Of a stretch of 64,000 nucleotides of DNA, positions 46,564 through 57,917 are shown piece after piece. The translations under genes and the position numbers were made by a program. Below the pieces are notes generated by a model that was not told where the DNA came from, searched no databases, and saw only the letters and a program-made list of their open reading frames with translations. The stretch is taken from assembly GCF_000768675.1 (NCBI RefSeq), contig NZ_AVPI01000034.1, positions 1 to 64,000 on the forward strand. The letters are read 5' to 3'. The stretch comes from Knoellia flava TL1 (GTDB taxonomy: Bacteria > Actinomycetota > Actinomycetes > Actinomycetales > Dermatophilaceae). Each line of letters opens with the position of its first letter. The stretch's first letter is position 1.

Positions 46564-46839
46564 GAGGGCTCCAGGGGTCGAACTCTCCGGACACCGGGAG
46601 GGGCGACACGTCCTCAGGGGAGACGCGCGGGGCCCCACAGGGGAAGGGTCCCGACAACAGGGAAGCGAGGTGCGCACGGGGTTCACTCCGGCGTCCTCGC
46701 CCCTGTCTTCGCCCGGAGCCCGGCTCCGGCCAACCCGAACACCTTCCCGAGAATCGGGCCAAAGGTCAAATTTTGGTAACGGTGACGTGCACCACGGGTG
46801 TCACGAGCGTGACTCCTGTGACTGGTGTGGTCGCAGCCC
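46564..46839 (-). promoter_or_regulatory. Long upstream region of rpfB
   Basis: 276 bases between the tatD stop and the rpfB start. An AT-rich island around 46760-46782 (GGTAACG, AAATTTTGG on the plus strand) stands out and is the likely promoter, leaving a leader of about 190 bases. GCCGGAGCCGGGCTCCGG-type stems occur within the leader. I could not match it to the c-di-AMP (ydaO) riboswitch that precedes some rpf genes. Confidence 0.4.
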
Positions 46840-47685
46840 TCACGCCCAGGGTCCGTAGACGCGCTCGGAGTTCGCCGACAGTGCCTCGCACAGCGTCGGC
46901 ACCGCGACACCGAGCGTCGCGGCCATCGCGCGCACGGTGAGCGGCACGAGGTGCGGCGCATTGACCGCGCCGCGGTGCGGGTGCGGCGTGAGGTAGGGCG
47001 CGTCGGTTTCGACGAGCAGCCGGTCGAGCGGTGTCACCGACAGCGCGTCACGCAGCCCGTGGGCGTTCTTGAACGTCACCGTGCCGGCGAAGGAGAGGTA
47101 GTAGCCGCGCTCGGCGCACTCCTGAGCCATCGTGAGGTCGCCCGAAAAACAGTGCAGCACAGTCGAACCCGGCGCACCCTCCTCCTCGAGCACCCGCAGG
47201 ACGTCGGCATGGGCGTCGCGGTCGTGGATCTGCAGCGCCTTGCCGAGACGCTTCGCGAGGTCGATGTGCCAGCGGAAGCTGTCCTGCTGCACACCCTGCC
47301 CCTCGGGGCCGGTGCGGAAGTAGTCGAGACCGGTCTCCCCCACGACCCGGATCCTCGGGTGCCGGGCCAGCTCCTCGATCTCTGCGTATGCCGTCTCGAG
47401 ACTCCCGCTCTCGGCGAGACCGGGCACCTCGTTGGGGTGGAGGGCGACGCCACCGAGCATCTCGGGGTAGGTGTCGACCATGACGACCGTCTGGCGCGCG
47501 GCCGGCAGGTCGCAGCCGATCTGGACGAGCCGGTCGACGCCGACCGCCTTGGCCCGGGCCACGAGGTCGGCGACGTCGACCGCCACGCCCTCGCGCTCGA
47601 TGTCGAGGTGGGTGTGGTTGTCGACGACCGCGATGGGCAGCGGGTCCGGGAGGTCGGGGACCACCGACCGCGTCGGGGTGCTCAC
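46840..47685 (-). CDS. tatD: TatD-family metal-dependent DNase
   Basis: Protein of 281 aa with the complete TatD metal site: [41 protein letters not shown] and [12 protein letters not shown]. Members are 3'-5' exonucleases or deoxyribonucleases acting in DNA repair. The GTG start at 47685 overlaps the metG stop (GTGA), the metG - tatD coupling found widely in Gram-positive bacteria. The open frame extends to 47982 inside metG and is not used. Confidence 0.93.
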   Translation of the reverse strand: MSTPTRSVVPDLPDPLPIAVVDNHTHLDIEREGVAVDVADLVARAKAVGVDRLVQIGCDLPAARQTVVMVDTYPEMLGGVALHPNEVPGLAESGSLETAYAEIEELARHPRIRVVGETGLDYFRTGPEGQGVQQDSFRWHIDLAKRLGKALQIHDRDAHADVLRVLEEEGAPGSTVLHCFSGDLTMAQECAERGYYLSFAGTVTFKNAHGLRDALSVTPLDRLLVETDAPYLTPHPHRGAVNAPHLVPLTVRAMAATLGVAVPTLCEALSANSERVYGPWA

Positions 47686-49484
47686 GACTGCTGGAGCCGC
47701 TCGAGCTCCTCCTCGACGACGGACTCGTCGAGCTTGGCGAAGACGCCCGTCGGCTTGGCGATGGGCGCGCCGACGGTGACCGGGCGCGACTCCCACCGCG
47801 GCGTCGACGAGTACTCCCCCGTGATGACGGGGTAGGTCCGGTCGCTGTCCTCGTCGAGCCCGGAGACCTCCTCGACGACCGGCATCGGCGAGAACTCGCC
47901 CTCCCCGCCGAGGAAGGCGTGCACCCGGTTCGACGCGTGCGGCAGGAACGGCGCGAGGATGGTGTTGAGGTCGCTCACGCACTGGATGAGCGTGTGCAGC
48001 ACGGTGGCGAGCCGCTCGCGCTGGTCGTCGCCCTTGAGCTTGAACGGCTCGGTGTCGGAGACGTACTTGTTGACGTCACCGACCGCCCGCATCGCCTCGG
48101 CGACGGCGGCCTTGACCCGCTGGCGCGCGAGAAGGTCGCCGACCATGTCGAAGGCCGCGAGCGTCGCCGCCCGCACCGCCTCGTCGACCGGCTCGAGGGT
48201 GCCGGGCTGCGGGATCTCGCCGAAGTTCTTGGCGATCATCGCCCCGGTGCGGTTGACGAGGTTGCCCCAGCCGGCGACGAGCTCGGAGTTGTTGCGCTGC
48301 ACGAACTCGGCCCAGGTGAAGTTGCTGTCCGCGTTCTCGGGACCCGCAGCGCAGATGAAGTAGCGGATGGGGTCGGGGCCGTAGCGCTCGAGCACCTCAC
48401 GGATGCCGATGACGTAGTTGCGCGAGGTCGAGAACTGCTTGCCCTCCATCGTGAGGTACTCGCTGCTCACGACCTCGGTCGGCAGCTGGAGCTCCCCGAA
48501 GGTCCCCGGCTCGCCACCCTTGGCGCCGCGGCCGGCATACGCAAGCAGCTCGGCCGGCCAGATCTGCGAGTGGAAGGTGATGTTGTCCTTGCCCATGAAG
48601 TAGTAGGACCGGGCGTCCTCGGAGTTCCACCAGTCTCGCCAGCGGTCGTCGTCGCCGATGCGTCGCGCCCACTCGATCGACGCGGAGAGGTAGCCGATGA
48701 CCGCGTCGAACCAGACGTAGAGCCGCTTGCCGGGATAGCGCTCGGCGAGCTCGCCGGGCAGCGGGATGCCCCAGTCGATGTCGCGGGTCATCGCGCGCGG
48801 GCGGATGTCGTCGAGGATGTTGAGGCTGAACTTGATGACGTTGGGCCGCCACGTGCCGCTCGCCTCGCGTCCCTCGAGCCACGAGCGCAGGGCGTCGGCG
48901 AGCGCGGGCAGGTCGAGGAAGTAGTGGTCGGTCTCGGTGAACTCCGGCGTCGCGCCGGTGACCTTGCTCCGCGGGTTCTCGAGGTCGCTCGGCTCGAGCT
49001 GGTTGCCGCAGTTGTCGCACTGGTCGCCGCGCGCCTCCTCGTAGCCGCAGATCGGGCAGGTGCCCTCGATGTAGCGGTCGGGCAGGGTGCGGCCGGTGCT
49101 CGGCTCGAGCGCGACGAGCTGCTGCTGGACGACGAAGTAGCCGTTGTCGAGGCAGCGGCTGAACATCTCCTGGACGACGTGCTCGTGGTTGGCGGTCGTC
49201 GTGCGGGTGTAGAGGTCGTAGGAGCAGCCGAGGTCGGCGAGCTCGTTCGCGATGACCGCGTGGTTGCGGTCGACGAACTCCTGCGGCGTCACGCCCTCCT
49301 TGTCGGCGAGGACGAGGATCGGGGTGCCGTGCTCGTCGCTGCCGCTCACCATGAGGACGTCGTGCCCGGCCATCCGCATGTAGCGGCTGAACACGTCGGA
49401 GGGCACACCGAACCCGGCCACGTGGCCGAGGTGGCGCGGACCGTTGGCATACGGCCAGGCGACAGCGCTGAGGATCTTGGTCAC
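47682..49484 (-). CDS. metG: Methionyl-tRNA synthetase
   Basis: Protein of 600 aa. Class I signature [11 protein letters not shown] stands for HIGH, and [10 protein letters not shown] replaces KMSKS. One zinc knuckle with four cysteines is present: [17 protein letters not shown]. The anticodon-binding helical domain fills the C terminus, and there is no C-terminal tRNA-binding module. It charges initiator and elongator tRNA-Met. It heads the metG - tatD operon. GTATGCCGTCC lies just upstream, near the gap to the siderophore-interacting gene. Confidence 0.96.
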   Translation of the reverse strand: MTKILSAVAWPYANGPRHLGHVAGFGVPSDVFSRYMRMAGHDVLMVSGSDEHGTPILVLADKEGVTPQEFVDRNHAVIANELADLGCSYDLYTRTTTANHEHVVQEMFSRCLDNGYFVVQQQLVALEPSTGRTLPDRYIEGTCPICGYEEARGDQCDNCGNQLEPSDLENPRSKVTGATPEFTETDHYFLDLPALADALRSWLEGREASGTWRPNVIKFSLNILDDIRPRAMTRDIDWGIPLPGELAERYPGKRLYVWFDAVIGYLSASIEWARRIGDDDRWRDWWNSEDARSYYFMGKDNITFHSQIWPAELLAYAGRGAKGGEPGTFGELQLPTEVVSSEYLTMEGKQFSTSRNYVIGIREVLERYGPDPIRYFICAAGPENADSNFTWAEFVQRNNSELVAGWGNLVNRTGAMIAKNFGEIPQPGTLEPVDEAVRAATLAAFDMVGDLLARQRVKAAVAEAMRAVGDVNKYVSDTEPFKLKGDDQRERLATVLHTLIQCVSDLNTILAPFLPHASNRVHAFLGGEGEFSPMPVVEEVSGLDEDSDRTYPVITGEYSSTPRWESRPVTVGAPIAKPTGVFAKLDESVVEEELERLQQS

Positions 49485-49530
49485 CGGTGAATCCTAGGCG
49501 GCGCCGCTTCCCTGCCCGTATGCCGTCCGC

Positions 49531-50322
49531 TCACCTCGCGGCCTCGCTGGCGGCGAGCTCGGACTTCCAGTCGCGGAAGCCCTCCTCGGTGCGGCCCAGA
49601 CGCCAGTAGCCCGAGACCGACACCTGGTGGCGGTCGAGGCCTCGCTCGCGCAGGAGGTACGGGCGCAGCCCGTGCATGACCGCGCCCCCCTCGCCGTGGA
49701 CGAAGACCTGCACGCGACCGGCGCGCCACTCGAGTGCCCGCACCGACTCGACGAGGTCTCCACCGTCCGCACGATGCACCCAGGTCACCGAGGCGCCGGC
49801 GGGCAGCACGAGCTCCGGGTGGTGCGCCGAGTCGTCGACCAGCAGGACGACCTCCGCCACCGCGTCGGGGCGCAGGGCGTGGAGGGCCGCCGTGATCGCG
49901 GGGATGGCGGACTCGTCGCCGGCGAGCAGGTGCCAGTCGGCATCCGGGTCCGGTCGGTAGCCCCCACCGGGACCGTTGGCCAGGAGCGTGTCGCCGGGCT
50001 GCGCCGCGGCTGCCCACGGGCCCGCGACGCCCTCGTCGCCGTGGACGACGAAGTCGATCGCCACGGTGCCGGCCGCCACGTCAGGGAAGAGAGCCGTGTA
50101 GGTGCGCACGACCGGCAGGTCCTCGGGCGGGATGGTTCCGCGCAGGGCGCGCAGGTCGAGCGGCTCTGGGTAGACCACCCCGGGCCTGGGGAACACGAGC
50201 TTGACGTAGCGGTCGGTCGCGTCGCTGCCCTCGAACGCCGAGAGGTCGTCGCTGTGGAACCACACCCTCCGCAGGCGCGGGGTCAGCTGTTCGGTGCTCG
50301 TGACGGTGAGGTGGGTGGGCAA
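49531..50322 (-). CDS. Siderophore-interacting protein (flavin ferric reductase)
   Basis: Protein of 263 aa of the SIP/ViuB family: RRVWFHSDDLSAFEG, RTYTALFPD, the flavin-binding GPWAAAAQPGDTLLANGPGG and the SIP domain WHLLAGDESAIPAITAAL, ending VSGYWRLGRTEEGFRDWKSE. Such cytoplasmic enzymes use FAD and NAD(P)H to release iron from ferric siderophores. The TTG at 50322 is chosen over the frame start at 50538 because AGGAG lies seven bases upstream and the family begins there. No siderophore transporter is adjacent; 217 bases separate it from the divergent DUF4126 gene. Confidence 0.88.
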   Translation of the reverse strand: MPTHLTVTSTEQLTPRLRRVWFHSDDLSAFEGSDATDRYVKLVFPRPGVVYPEPLDLRALRGTIPPEDLPVVRTYTALFPDVAAGTVAIDFVVHGDEGVAGPWAAAAQPGDTLLANGPGGGYRPDPDADWHLLAGDESAIPAITAALHALRPDAVAEVVLLVDDSAHHPELVLPAGASVTWVHRADGGDLVESVRALEWRAGRVQVFVHGEGGAVMHGLRPYLLRERGLDRHQVSVSGYWRLGRTEEGFRDWKSELAASEAAR

Positions 50323-50538
50323 CGTGGACTCCTGGGTGCGGGCGATCTCCGAGGGCTCCAACGCCCAACGAGCCGCCGGGCTTCCCGCCGACCCCGCCGG
50401 ATCCGGACGTTCCGCACGCGGGACCACACGGCATACGTCGTCGTGGGTGGGAGCGCAGGGGAATGTCGCCGCCCCGTTTCCAGTAGACATGTCCTGAGAC
50501 GGCGTGCACTGTGCGCCGCCGAACCAGGAGGTCGACAC

Positions 50539-51156
50539 GTGATCGCCGCACTCACCGGCATGGGGCTGTCCGCCGCGGCAGGCCTCAACGCCTACATCCC
50601 GTTCATGATCGTCGCCCTCGTCGCGCGGTTCACCGACGTCATCACCCTGCCGTCGGGCTTCGAGTGGATCGAGTCGCCGTGGGCCATCGGCGTCGGCGCC
50701 GTCCTCCTCCTCACCGAGCTCGTTCTCGACAAGATCCCCGCGATCGACACCGTCAACGACGCGATCCAGACCTTCATCCGCCCGAGCATGGGTGGGCTCA
50801 TCTTCGCCGCGACGACGGCTGCCGAGGACCTCGACAGGTCGACGTGGATGGCCGACAACCCGTGGGTCGGCGTCGTCCTAGGCATCGTCGTCTCGGGTCT
50901 GGTGCACTCGGGCAAGATGGCGGCCCGACCGGCCATCAACGCCGGAACCCTCGGCGCCGGGGCCCCCGTCGTGTCGACGGCCGAGGACGGCGCCTCCCTC
51001 GGGCTCTCGCTCGTCGCGATCTTCATCCCGCTCCTCGTCATCGTCGCGCTCATCGCCCTGGCCTGGCTGCTCGTCTGGCTCTGGCTCAAGGTCCGGCGCT
51101 GGCGCAAGCGGCGCGAGACACGGCTCGGGCCCGACACGGCATACCCACGGGTCTGA
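50539..51156 (+). CDS. DUF4126-family membrane protein
   Basis: Protein of 205 aa. It begins IAALTGMGLSAAAGLNAYIP, the signature of DUF4126, and has about five hydrophobic segments, with a basic KVRRWRKRRE tail at the cytoplasmic end. The family is widespread and of unknown function. The GTG at 50539 with AGGAGG seven bases upstream fixes the start; the large open frame upstream is an antisense shadow of the siderophore gene. It is followed by the CPBP protease gene 48 bases downstream on the same strand, possibly co-transcribed. Confidence 0.85.
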   Translation: MIAALTGMGLSAAAGLNAYIPFMIVALVARFTDVITLPSGFEWIESPWAIGVGAVLLLTELVLDKIPAIDTVNDAIQTFIRPSMGGLIFAATTAAEDLDRSTWMADNPWVGVVLGIVVSGLVHSGKMAARPAINAGTLGAGAPVVSTAEDGASLGLSLVAIFIPLLVIVALIALAWLLVWLWLKVRRWRKRRETRLGPDTAYPRV

Positions 51157-51204
51157 GACCGTCCTCCCAGCGGACGTCCACGTCGGCTGCATAGGCTGCG
51201 CGGC

Positions 51205-51978
51205 ATGGAGGCCCCTGTCGAGCAGCGCGCGCTGAGCCGGCGCGACCTCCTCGCCGAGACCTGGCTCGTCCTCGGCGTCTCGCTCGGCGCCTCGGCGATC
51301 TGGAGCGCACTGTCGCTCGCGCGCAAGCTCACCGCCGGCAAGCCGCTCGGCGCGCAGACGACGGCGATGAACTCCTCGGTGACCCCGGACCGCCCGTGGC
51401 TGGACCTCCTCCACCAGCTCGCCGGCATCGGCCTCGCGCTCGTGCCCGTCGTGCTCGCTCTGCACCTGCTCTCGCGCGACGACGTGCGAGCCCGCTTCGC
51501 GATCGGCTGGGACGCGACGCAGCCGGCGCGCGACCTCGTGCGAGGACTCGGTCTCGCGGCGCTCATCGGCCTCCCCGGACTCGCCCTGTATGCCGTCGCG
51601 CGCGCCCTCGACCTCAACACCACCATCGCGGCCGCGAACCTCGCCGAGACGTGGTGGGCCGTGCCCGTGCTCGTCCTCGCCGCCGCCCAGAACGCCGTGC
51701 TCGAGGAGGTCGTCATGGTCGGCTACCTCTTCACCCGCTGGGCGCAGGCGGGGTGGTCGACGTGGCGGATCATCGTGCTGTCAGCGATGATCCGCGGCGC
51801 CTACCACCTCTACCAGGGATTCGGCGGGTTCGTCGGCAACGTCGTCATGGGGCTCGTCTTCGGGTTGCTCTACACCCGGACGAAGCGTGTGGGTCCGCTC
51901 GTCGTCGCGCACACGGTGCTCGACGTCGTCGCCTTCGTCGGCTACGCCCTCCTCAAGGACCGCGTCGGCTGGCTCTGA
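51205..51978 (+). CDS. CPBP-family intramembrane metalloprotease
   Basis: Protein of 257 aa with about eight hydrophobic segments. The CAAX-protease/bacteriocin-processing motifs are visible in order: NAVLEEVVMVGYLFTR (EExxxR-like, here EEVVMVGYLFTR), RGAYHLYQG with a metal-ligand His, and VAHTVLDVV with His followed by Asp. Such enzymes cut substrates within the membrane; some give self-immunity to bacteriocins. No bacteriocin gene is visible nearby. Its stop lies 25 bases before repeat B1. Confidence 0.85.
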   Translation: MEAPVEQRALSRRDLLAETWLVLGVSLGASAIWSALSLARKLTAGKPLGAQTTAMNSSVTPDRPWLDLLHQLAGIGLALVPVVLALHLLSRDDVRARFAIGWDATQPARDLVRGLGLAALIGLPGLALYAVARALDLNTTIAAANLAETWWAVPVLVLAAAQNAVLEEVVMVGYLFTRWAQAGWSTWRIIVLSAMIRGAYHLYQGFGGFVGNVVMGLVFGLLYTRTKRVGPLVVAHTVLDVVAFVGYALLKDRVGWL

Positions 51979-52003
51979 CCCTTCACATTCGCGCCATCCC
52001 GCC

Positions 52004-52073
52004 ACCAGTCGGGGGGCGAGTGACGAGTCGGGGCTCGCTGCGCTCCCGACTCGTCACACAGCTCCCGACTCGT
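52004..52073. repeat. Palindromic repeat family B, copy 1 (70 bp)
   Basis: ACCAGTCGGG on the left and CCCGACTCGT on the right are the outer arms; TGACGAGTCGGGGC and a near complement form the inner stem around CTCGCTGCGC. It shares length and most positions with copy 2. The final 20 bases of the AbiEi/DUF559 gene at 52054 lie inside this unit, so the repeat supplies the end of that protein. Confidence 0.88.
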
Positions 52074-53007
52074 CGTCGAACCACGTCGAGCGACGCTCCG
52101 GCAGGACGCCCTTGTCGGCGAGGATGGCGAGCAAACGCGGCGGATGACGCAGGTCCGTCCACACCCACCGCGCCACCTGGGTCCGGCGCCGAAGACGGTC
52201 CTCGCGCTGCTTCTCGGCCCAGAGCACCCGCCCCGCCTCCTCGTGACTGGCTCCGACCGGTATGCGGTACTTGACCCGTCCGTCGAACTCGCCGACCGCC
52301 CCCTCCCATCCGAAGTCCACATCACCGATGTGACCGTCGGCATCAGAGAACGAGACCTGCAACCGCGGCTTGGGGATGAGCAGGCGGAACATCAGCACGC
52401 GTGAGAGGCTCTCCCCCGGAGACATGCTCAGTCCGTCGGCGAGCGCCACCACCGTTGCGGCACAGGCACGACCGCGAGCCCGTCGCGGCACCAGGTCGAG
52501 CTCTGCTGCGAGGTCGTCGCGGGTGCACATCCCGTGCCGGAGGCAGTAGTCCGCCGCAGTGACCGCATCCTCCAGCGTGCCGTACCGCGCGAGGTCGACC
52601 ACCGTCCGCGCCGGCGGAGTGACCAGCAGCCCGTTCACCCTCACCGCGTCGGCCTCGGCACCCAGCAGCGGACGGAGAACCGACGACCCGCTGACCCCTC
52701 GGCGCGTCACAAGGTGTCGCACCGTGCCCGGCCACGCGCTGATCCGTGGAAGCCCCCAAGCCGCGGCGGCGGACTCCCCCGCGAACGTCACCGACTCCCC
52801 CGACGGGTGGGTTCGCATCGTGGCGTGCACGAGGGCGGCATGTCGGTCGACGGGCGCGAGGGAGTCAAAGGCACCTTCCGGCAACCACACGCCGGTGCGC
52901 ACCTGCCGCCATCCACCGCGGTTCGGTTCGGTCCCCACCCGCCGTAGGTCCCCGGTCCTGGACAAGCGGCTTGGGTCGAACGGAGGGTGACGAGGCGGGC
53001 CGAGCAT
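52054..53007 (-). CDS. AbiEi-like / DUF559 nuclease-like protein, second copy
   Basis: Protein of 317 aa, distantly related to the gene at 10567. N-terminal part resembles an AbiEi-type wing (GGWRQVRTGVWLPEGAF), then a central region with PPARTVVDLARYGTLEDAV, then the DUF559/VSR-like nuclease fold: Glu199 in SPGESLSR, Asp231 in IGDVDF, Glu240 and Asp242 in VGEFDGRVKY, then EKQREDRLRRR. Catalytic residues are intact. The last residues, DDESGAV, are encoded within repeat B1, so the C terminus may have been set by the repeat. The ATG at 53007 is chosen by comparison with the family; the frame runs through repeat B2 upstream. No toxin partner is adjacent. Confidence 0.78.
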   Translation of the reverse strand: MLGPPRHPPFDPSRLSRTGDLRRVGTEPNRGGWRQVRTGVWLPEGAFDSLAPVDRHAALVHATMRTHPSGESVTFAGESAAAAWGLPRISAWPGTVRHLVTRRGVSGSSVLRPLLGAEADAVRVNGLLVTPPARTVVDLARYGTLEDAVTAADYCLRHGMCTRDDLAAELDLVPRRARGRACAATVVALADGLSMSPGESLSRVLMFRLLIPKPRLQVSFSDADGHIGDVDFGWEGAVGEFDGRVKYRIPVGASHEEAGRVLWAEKQREDRLRRRTQVARWVWTDLRHPPRLLAILADKGVLPERRSTWFDDESGAV

Positions 53008-53061
53008 GTCCCGAGGATGGCAGGCGTCGCCGGTCCTGCCGCGGAGTTGTCCCCAGCCCTC

Positions 53062-53131
53062 ACCAGTCGGGGGATGTATGACGAGTCGGGGCTCGCGGGG
53101 GCCCCGACTCGTCATACAGGTCCCGACTGGT
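53062..53131. repeat. Palindromic repeat family B, copy 2 (70 bp)
   Basis: ACCAGTCGGG and CCCGACTGGT are perfect outer arms; TGACGAGTCGGGGC and GCCCCGACTCGTCA are perfect 14-base inner arms. Same length as copy 1. It ends the gap upstream of the AbiEi/DUF559 start, 54 bases away, and precedes the sdhB-side hairpin. Confidence 0.9.
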
Positions 53132-53163
53132 CGCCAGCGGAACGGCGACCGGGCCGGGAACGA

Positions 53164-53206
53164 GAGCACCCGGCATACCGGGGGTTTCTCGGTGTGCCGG
53201 GTGCTC
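53164..53206 (-). terminator. Hairpin after sdhB
   Basis: GAGCACCCGGCA and TGCCGGGTGCTC are exact complements, extended by ACCG / CGGT, around a GGGTTTCT loop, 14 bases beyond the sdhB stop. It probably ends the sdhCAB transcript. The arm contains GGCATAC. Confidence 0.8.
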
Positions 53207-53220
53207 GAGGTTTAGTCGGC

Positions 53221-53975
53221 TCAGCGACCGTGCTGGAGCGCGGTGCGCAGGTCCATGTTGAGCTGGCTGATGACGTCCTGCGGGATGCCCTTGGGGCAGG
53301 CCTGCGAGCAGGCGCCCACGTTGGTGCAGCCGCCGAAGCCCTCGTGGTCGTGCTGGTTGACCATCGAGACGACGCGAGCGTCGCGCTCGGGCTGACCCTG
53401 GGGCAGCTCGCCGAGGTGCGTGACCTTGGCGCCCATGAAGAGCATCGCGCTCGCGTTGGGGCAGGCCGCGACGCACGCGCCGCAGCCGATGCACTCGGCG
53501 GCCATGAAGGCGCGGTCGGCGTTGTCCTTGGGGACCGGGGTCGCGTGCGCGTCCGGGGCCGAGCCGGTGTTGGCCGAGATGAAGCCGCCCGACTGGATGA
53601 TCCGGTCGAACGAGCCGCGGTCGACGACGAGGTCGCGCACGATCGGGAACGCCTCGGCGCGCCACGGCTCGACGGTGATCGTCTCGCCGTCCTTGAACGA
53701 GCGCATGTGCAGCTGGCACGTCGTCGTCCGCTCGGGGCCGTGCGCGTGGCCGGAGATCATGAGGCCACACATGCCGCAGATGCCCTCGCGGCAGTCGCTG
53801 TCGAACGCGATCGGCTCCTCGCCCTTGGCGTTGAGCTCCTCGTTGAGGACGTCGAGCATCTCGAGGAAGGACATGTCCGGGCTGATGTCCGACACCCGGT
53901 AGGTGACGAGCCGGCCCTTGTCGTCGGGGCCGGACTGGCGCCAGATCTTGAGGGTGAGGTTCATGAGGCCACTCA

Positions 53976-53976
<1 letters not shown>
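53221..53976 (-). CDS. sdhB: Succinate dehydrogenase iron-sulfur subunit
   Basis: Protein of 251 aa. The N-terminal plant-type ferredoxin domain has [10 protein letters not shown] and TTCQLH for the [2Fe-2S] centre; the C-terminal part has [13 protein letters not shown] and [16 protein letters not shown] for the [4Fe-4S] and [3Fe-4S] centres. It passes electrons from SdhA to the quinone site. The ATG shares one base with the sdhA stop (TAATG), so the genes are coupled. Resembles the long-form fumarate reductase/succinate dehydrogenase of Actinobacteria that works with menaquinone. Confidence 0.96.
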
Positions 53977-56003
<2,027 letters not shown>

Positions 56004-56016
56004 GGTTCGCGACACC

Positions 56017-56724
56017 TCAGTTGATCAGGTCGAAGGCGATGGACAGCGGCGGGATGAGGAAGCCGACGACGACGACCAGCGCGATGACGAGGCCGGCCGT
56101 GCGGGCCCGGGCCCGCGCCTTCGGGGTCCCGGTCCAGCCGAGCGTCTGCTGCGCGCTGTAGACGCCGTGGAGCAGGTGCATGAAGAGCGCGACCATCGCG
56201 GCGACGTAGATGAGGACCATCCACCACACCTCGAAGCTCGCGACGACGAGCTGGAAGGGGTTGGCCGTGACGTCGGGCCCCTGCTTGTCGGCGTTCGGCG
56301 AGATCTTGACGATCGTGAAGTGCAGCAGGTGCCACACGACGAAGAGGAGGAGGAACGTCCCGCCCCAGCGCATCCACTGCGACGTCGCCGCGCTCTTGAC
56401 GGCCGCGTACTTCGTGCGACGCGCGGCGCCCGCCCGGCTCCAGAGGGTGTAGGCGGCATACGCGTGCCCGACGAGCGAGACGATGAGCACGACCCGCACG
56501 ATCCACAGCAGACCGCCGTAGGGGAGCATCGGCTCGCCGAAGGTCCGCAGGTGCTCCGCGTAGGTGTTGAACGCCTCCTCTCCCCAGAGCGCCTTGAGGT
56601 TTCCGTACATGTGGAGCAGGAGATATCCGACGAAGACCAGGCCGGTCACTGCCATGAGCAGCTTGAGCGCGATCGTCGTGCTCCGCGCCGTGGTCCCGCG
56701 CGGGGAGAGCGTCGTCGTGGGCAT
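56017..56724 (-). CDS. sdhC: Succinate dehydrogenase cytochrome b subunit
   Basis: Protein of 235 aa with five membrane segments and haem-ligand histidines in [35 protein letters not shown] and [11 protein letters not shown] single such subunit with no sdhD is the type B complex that carries two haems b and reacts with menaquinone. First gene of sdhCAB. The ATG at 56724 is supported by the family N terminus; the ribosome site is weak. Confidence 0.93.
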   Translation of the reverse strand: MPTTTLSPRGTTARSTTIALKLLMAVTGLVFVGYLLLHMYGNLKALWGEEAFNTYAEHLRTFGEPMLPYGGLLWIVRVVLIVSLVGHAYAAYTLWSRAGAARRTKYAAVKSAATSQWMRWGGTFLLLFVVWHLLHFTIVKISPNADKQGPDVTANPFQLVVASFEVWWMVLIYVAAMVALFMHLLHGVYSAQQTLGWTGTPKARARARTAGLVIALVVVVGFLIPPLSIAFDLIN

Positions 56725-56780
56725 GGACGAAAGGTACCCCGCCCCTTGACACCGCACCTTCTCAGGGAGACCTAACTCCC

Positions 56781-56795
56781 GTGTGAGATTCGCAC
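56781..56795. promoter_or_regulatory. Inverted repeat upstream of sdhC
   Basis: GTGTGAG-A-TTCGCAC is a near-palindrome 57 bases upstream of the sdhC start in the 161-base gap that must hold the sdh promoter. GGGAG / CTCCC flanks it on the sdhC side. It does not match the CRP/GlxR consensus well; the binding protein is unknown. Confidence 0.35.
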
Positions 56796-56885
56796 GTTAC
56801 CGAGGGGTATGCCGGCGCACGCAGATCGTGGACCCACGCCCCGCCCTCCCGTACCCGGCTCCTCCGGCCAACCCGGGTCCTCCGG

Positions 56886-57752
56886 TCACCCGTCAAGCCG
56901 CGCGAGCTCCTCGTCGGTGAGCTCGAGGTCGGCGGCGGCCGCGGAGTCGGTGATCGACTGCGGTCGCTTGGCCCCGGGGATGGGGATGACGACCGGCGAC
57001 TGCGCGAGCTCCCACGCGAGCGCGACCTGCTGGGCGCTCACCCCGTGGTCGCGGGCGACCTCGGCGAAGGCGGGGTACTTCTCCGCGAGGTCCTTGGCGT
57101 CACCGAGGCCACCCAGCGGGCTCCACGGCAGGAACGCCAGGCCGAGCTCCTCGCAGACGTCGATCTCGGGTCGGCTGCTGCGGAACGCCGGGCTGAACTG
57201 GTTCTGGACGCTCACGAGGGCGTCGCCCAGGACGGTGTGCGCGGCGCGGATCTGCTCCGGGTTCGCGTTGGACAGGCCGACCCGTGCGACCTTGCCGCTG
57301 TCGGCGACCTCCTTGAGGGTGCCGATGACCTCGTCGTAGGGGACGTCAGGGTCGGGCCGGTGGTGCTGCCAGAGCGCGAGCTGCTCGACGCCGAGCCGCT
57401 CGAGGCTGGCGTCGACCGCTCGGTGCAGGTGCGCGGGCGAGCTGTCGGTGTCCCAGCCGCCGCCCTCGGTGCGGACGTGGCCGCCCTTGGTGGCGAGGAG
57501 GACGCGGTCGCGCACCCCCAGCTCGTCGAGGATCGAGGCGATGAGCCGCTCGTTCTCGCCCTGGGCGTCGGCGCCCTTCTCGTCGCCCGGGCCGTAGGCG
57601 TCGGCGGTGTCGAAGAGCGTCACGCCGGCGTCGAGCGCGGCGGTGACCGTGTCGAGCAGCTGCTGACGGGGCTGGCTCCCCGTCTGGTCGAAGGTCATGA
57701 GGCCGAGGCCGATCGCGCCGACCTGGGTGTTGCCGAGTGCTCGTGTCTGCAT
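56886..57752 (-). CDS. Aldo/keto reductase
   Basis: Protein of 288 aa of the AKR superfamily: LGLMTFD, catalytic DTADAYGPGD with Asp and Tyr, LLATKGGHVRTEG with Lys, and LWQHHRPDP with His. The C-terminal half has the NADPH-binding IPGAKRPQSITDSAAA loop. Substrate is open; close relatives act on sugars and aldehydes. The ATG at 57752 follows GGGAGG. It is divergent from the beta-helix protein gene. Confidence 0.88.
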   Translation of the reverse strand: MQTRALGNTQVGAIGLGLMTFDQTGSQPRQQLLDTVTAALDAGVTLFDTADAYGPGDEKGADAQGENERLIASILDELGVRDRVLLATKGGHVRTEGGGWDTDSSPAHLHRAVDASLERLGVEQLALWQHHRPDPDVPYDEVIGTLKEVADSGKVARVGLSNANPEQIRAAHTVLGDALVSVQNQFSPAFRSSRPEIDVCEELGLAFLPWSPLGGLGDAKDLAEKYPAFAEVARDHGVSAQQVALAWELAQSPVVIPIPGAKRPQSITDSAAAADLELTDEELARLDG

Positions 57753-57917
57753 GCCTCCCAACCTAACGAGCGCGGCAGACATCTCGGCCCGGGGCGACGG
57801 CCGACCTCGGGTGGGCGGCGCGAGGGCGGCCACCCGATCGGGCTGTGGCGCGTGTCACAGACCGCTGGCATGCTGGCGGTCGAGGCATCGGCGCCTCGTC
57901 GGCGAAAGGCGTTGCTC

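Noticed and set aside
46564-46839. c-di-AMP (ydaO) riboswitch before rpfB
   Set aside because: Some rpf genes have one, but I could not find the conserved core in this leader.
56781-56795. CRP/GlxR site upstream of sdhC
   Set aside because: The half-sites do not match TGTGA-N6-TCACA with correct spacing.
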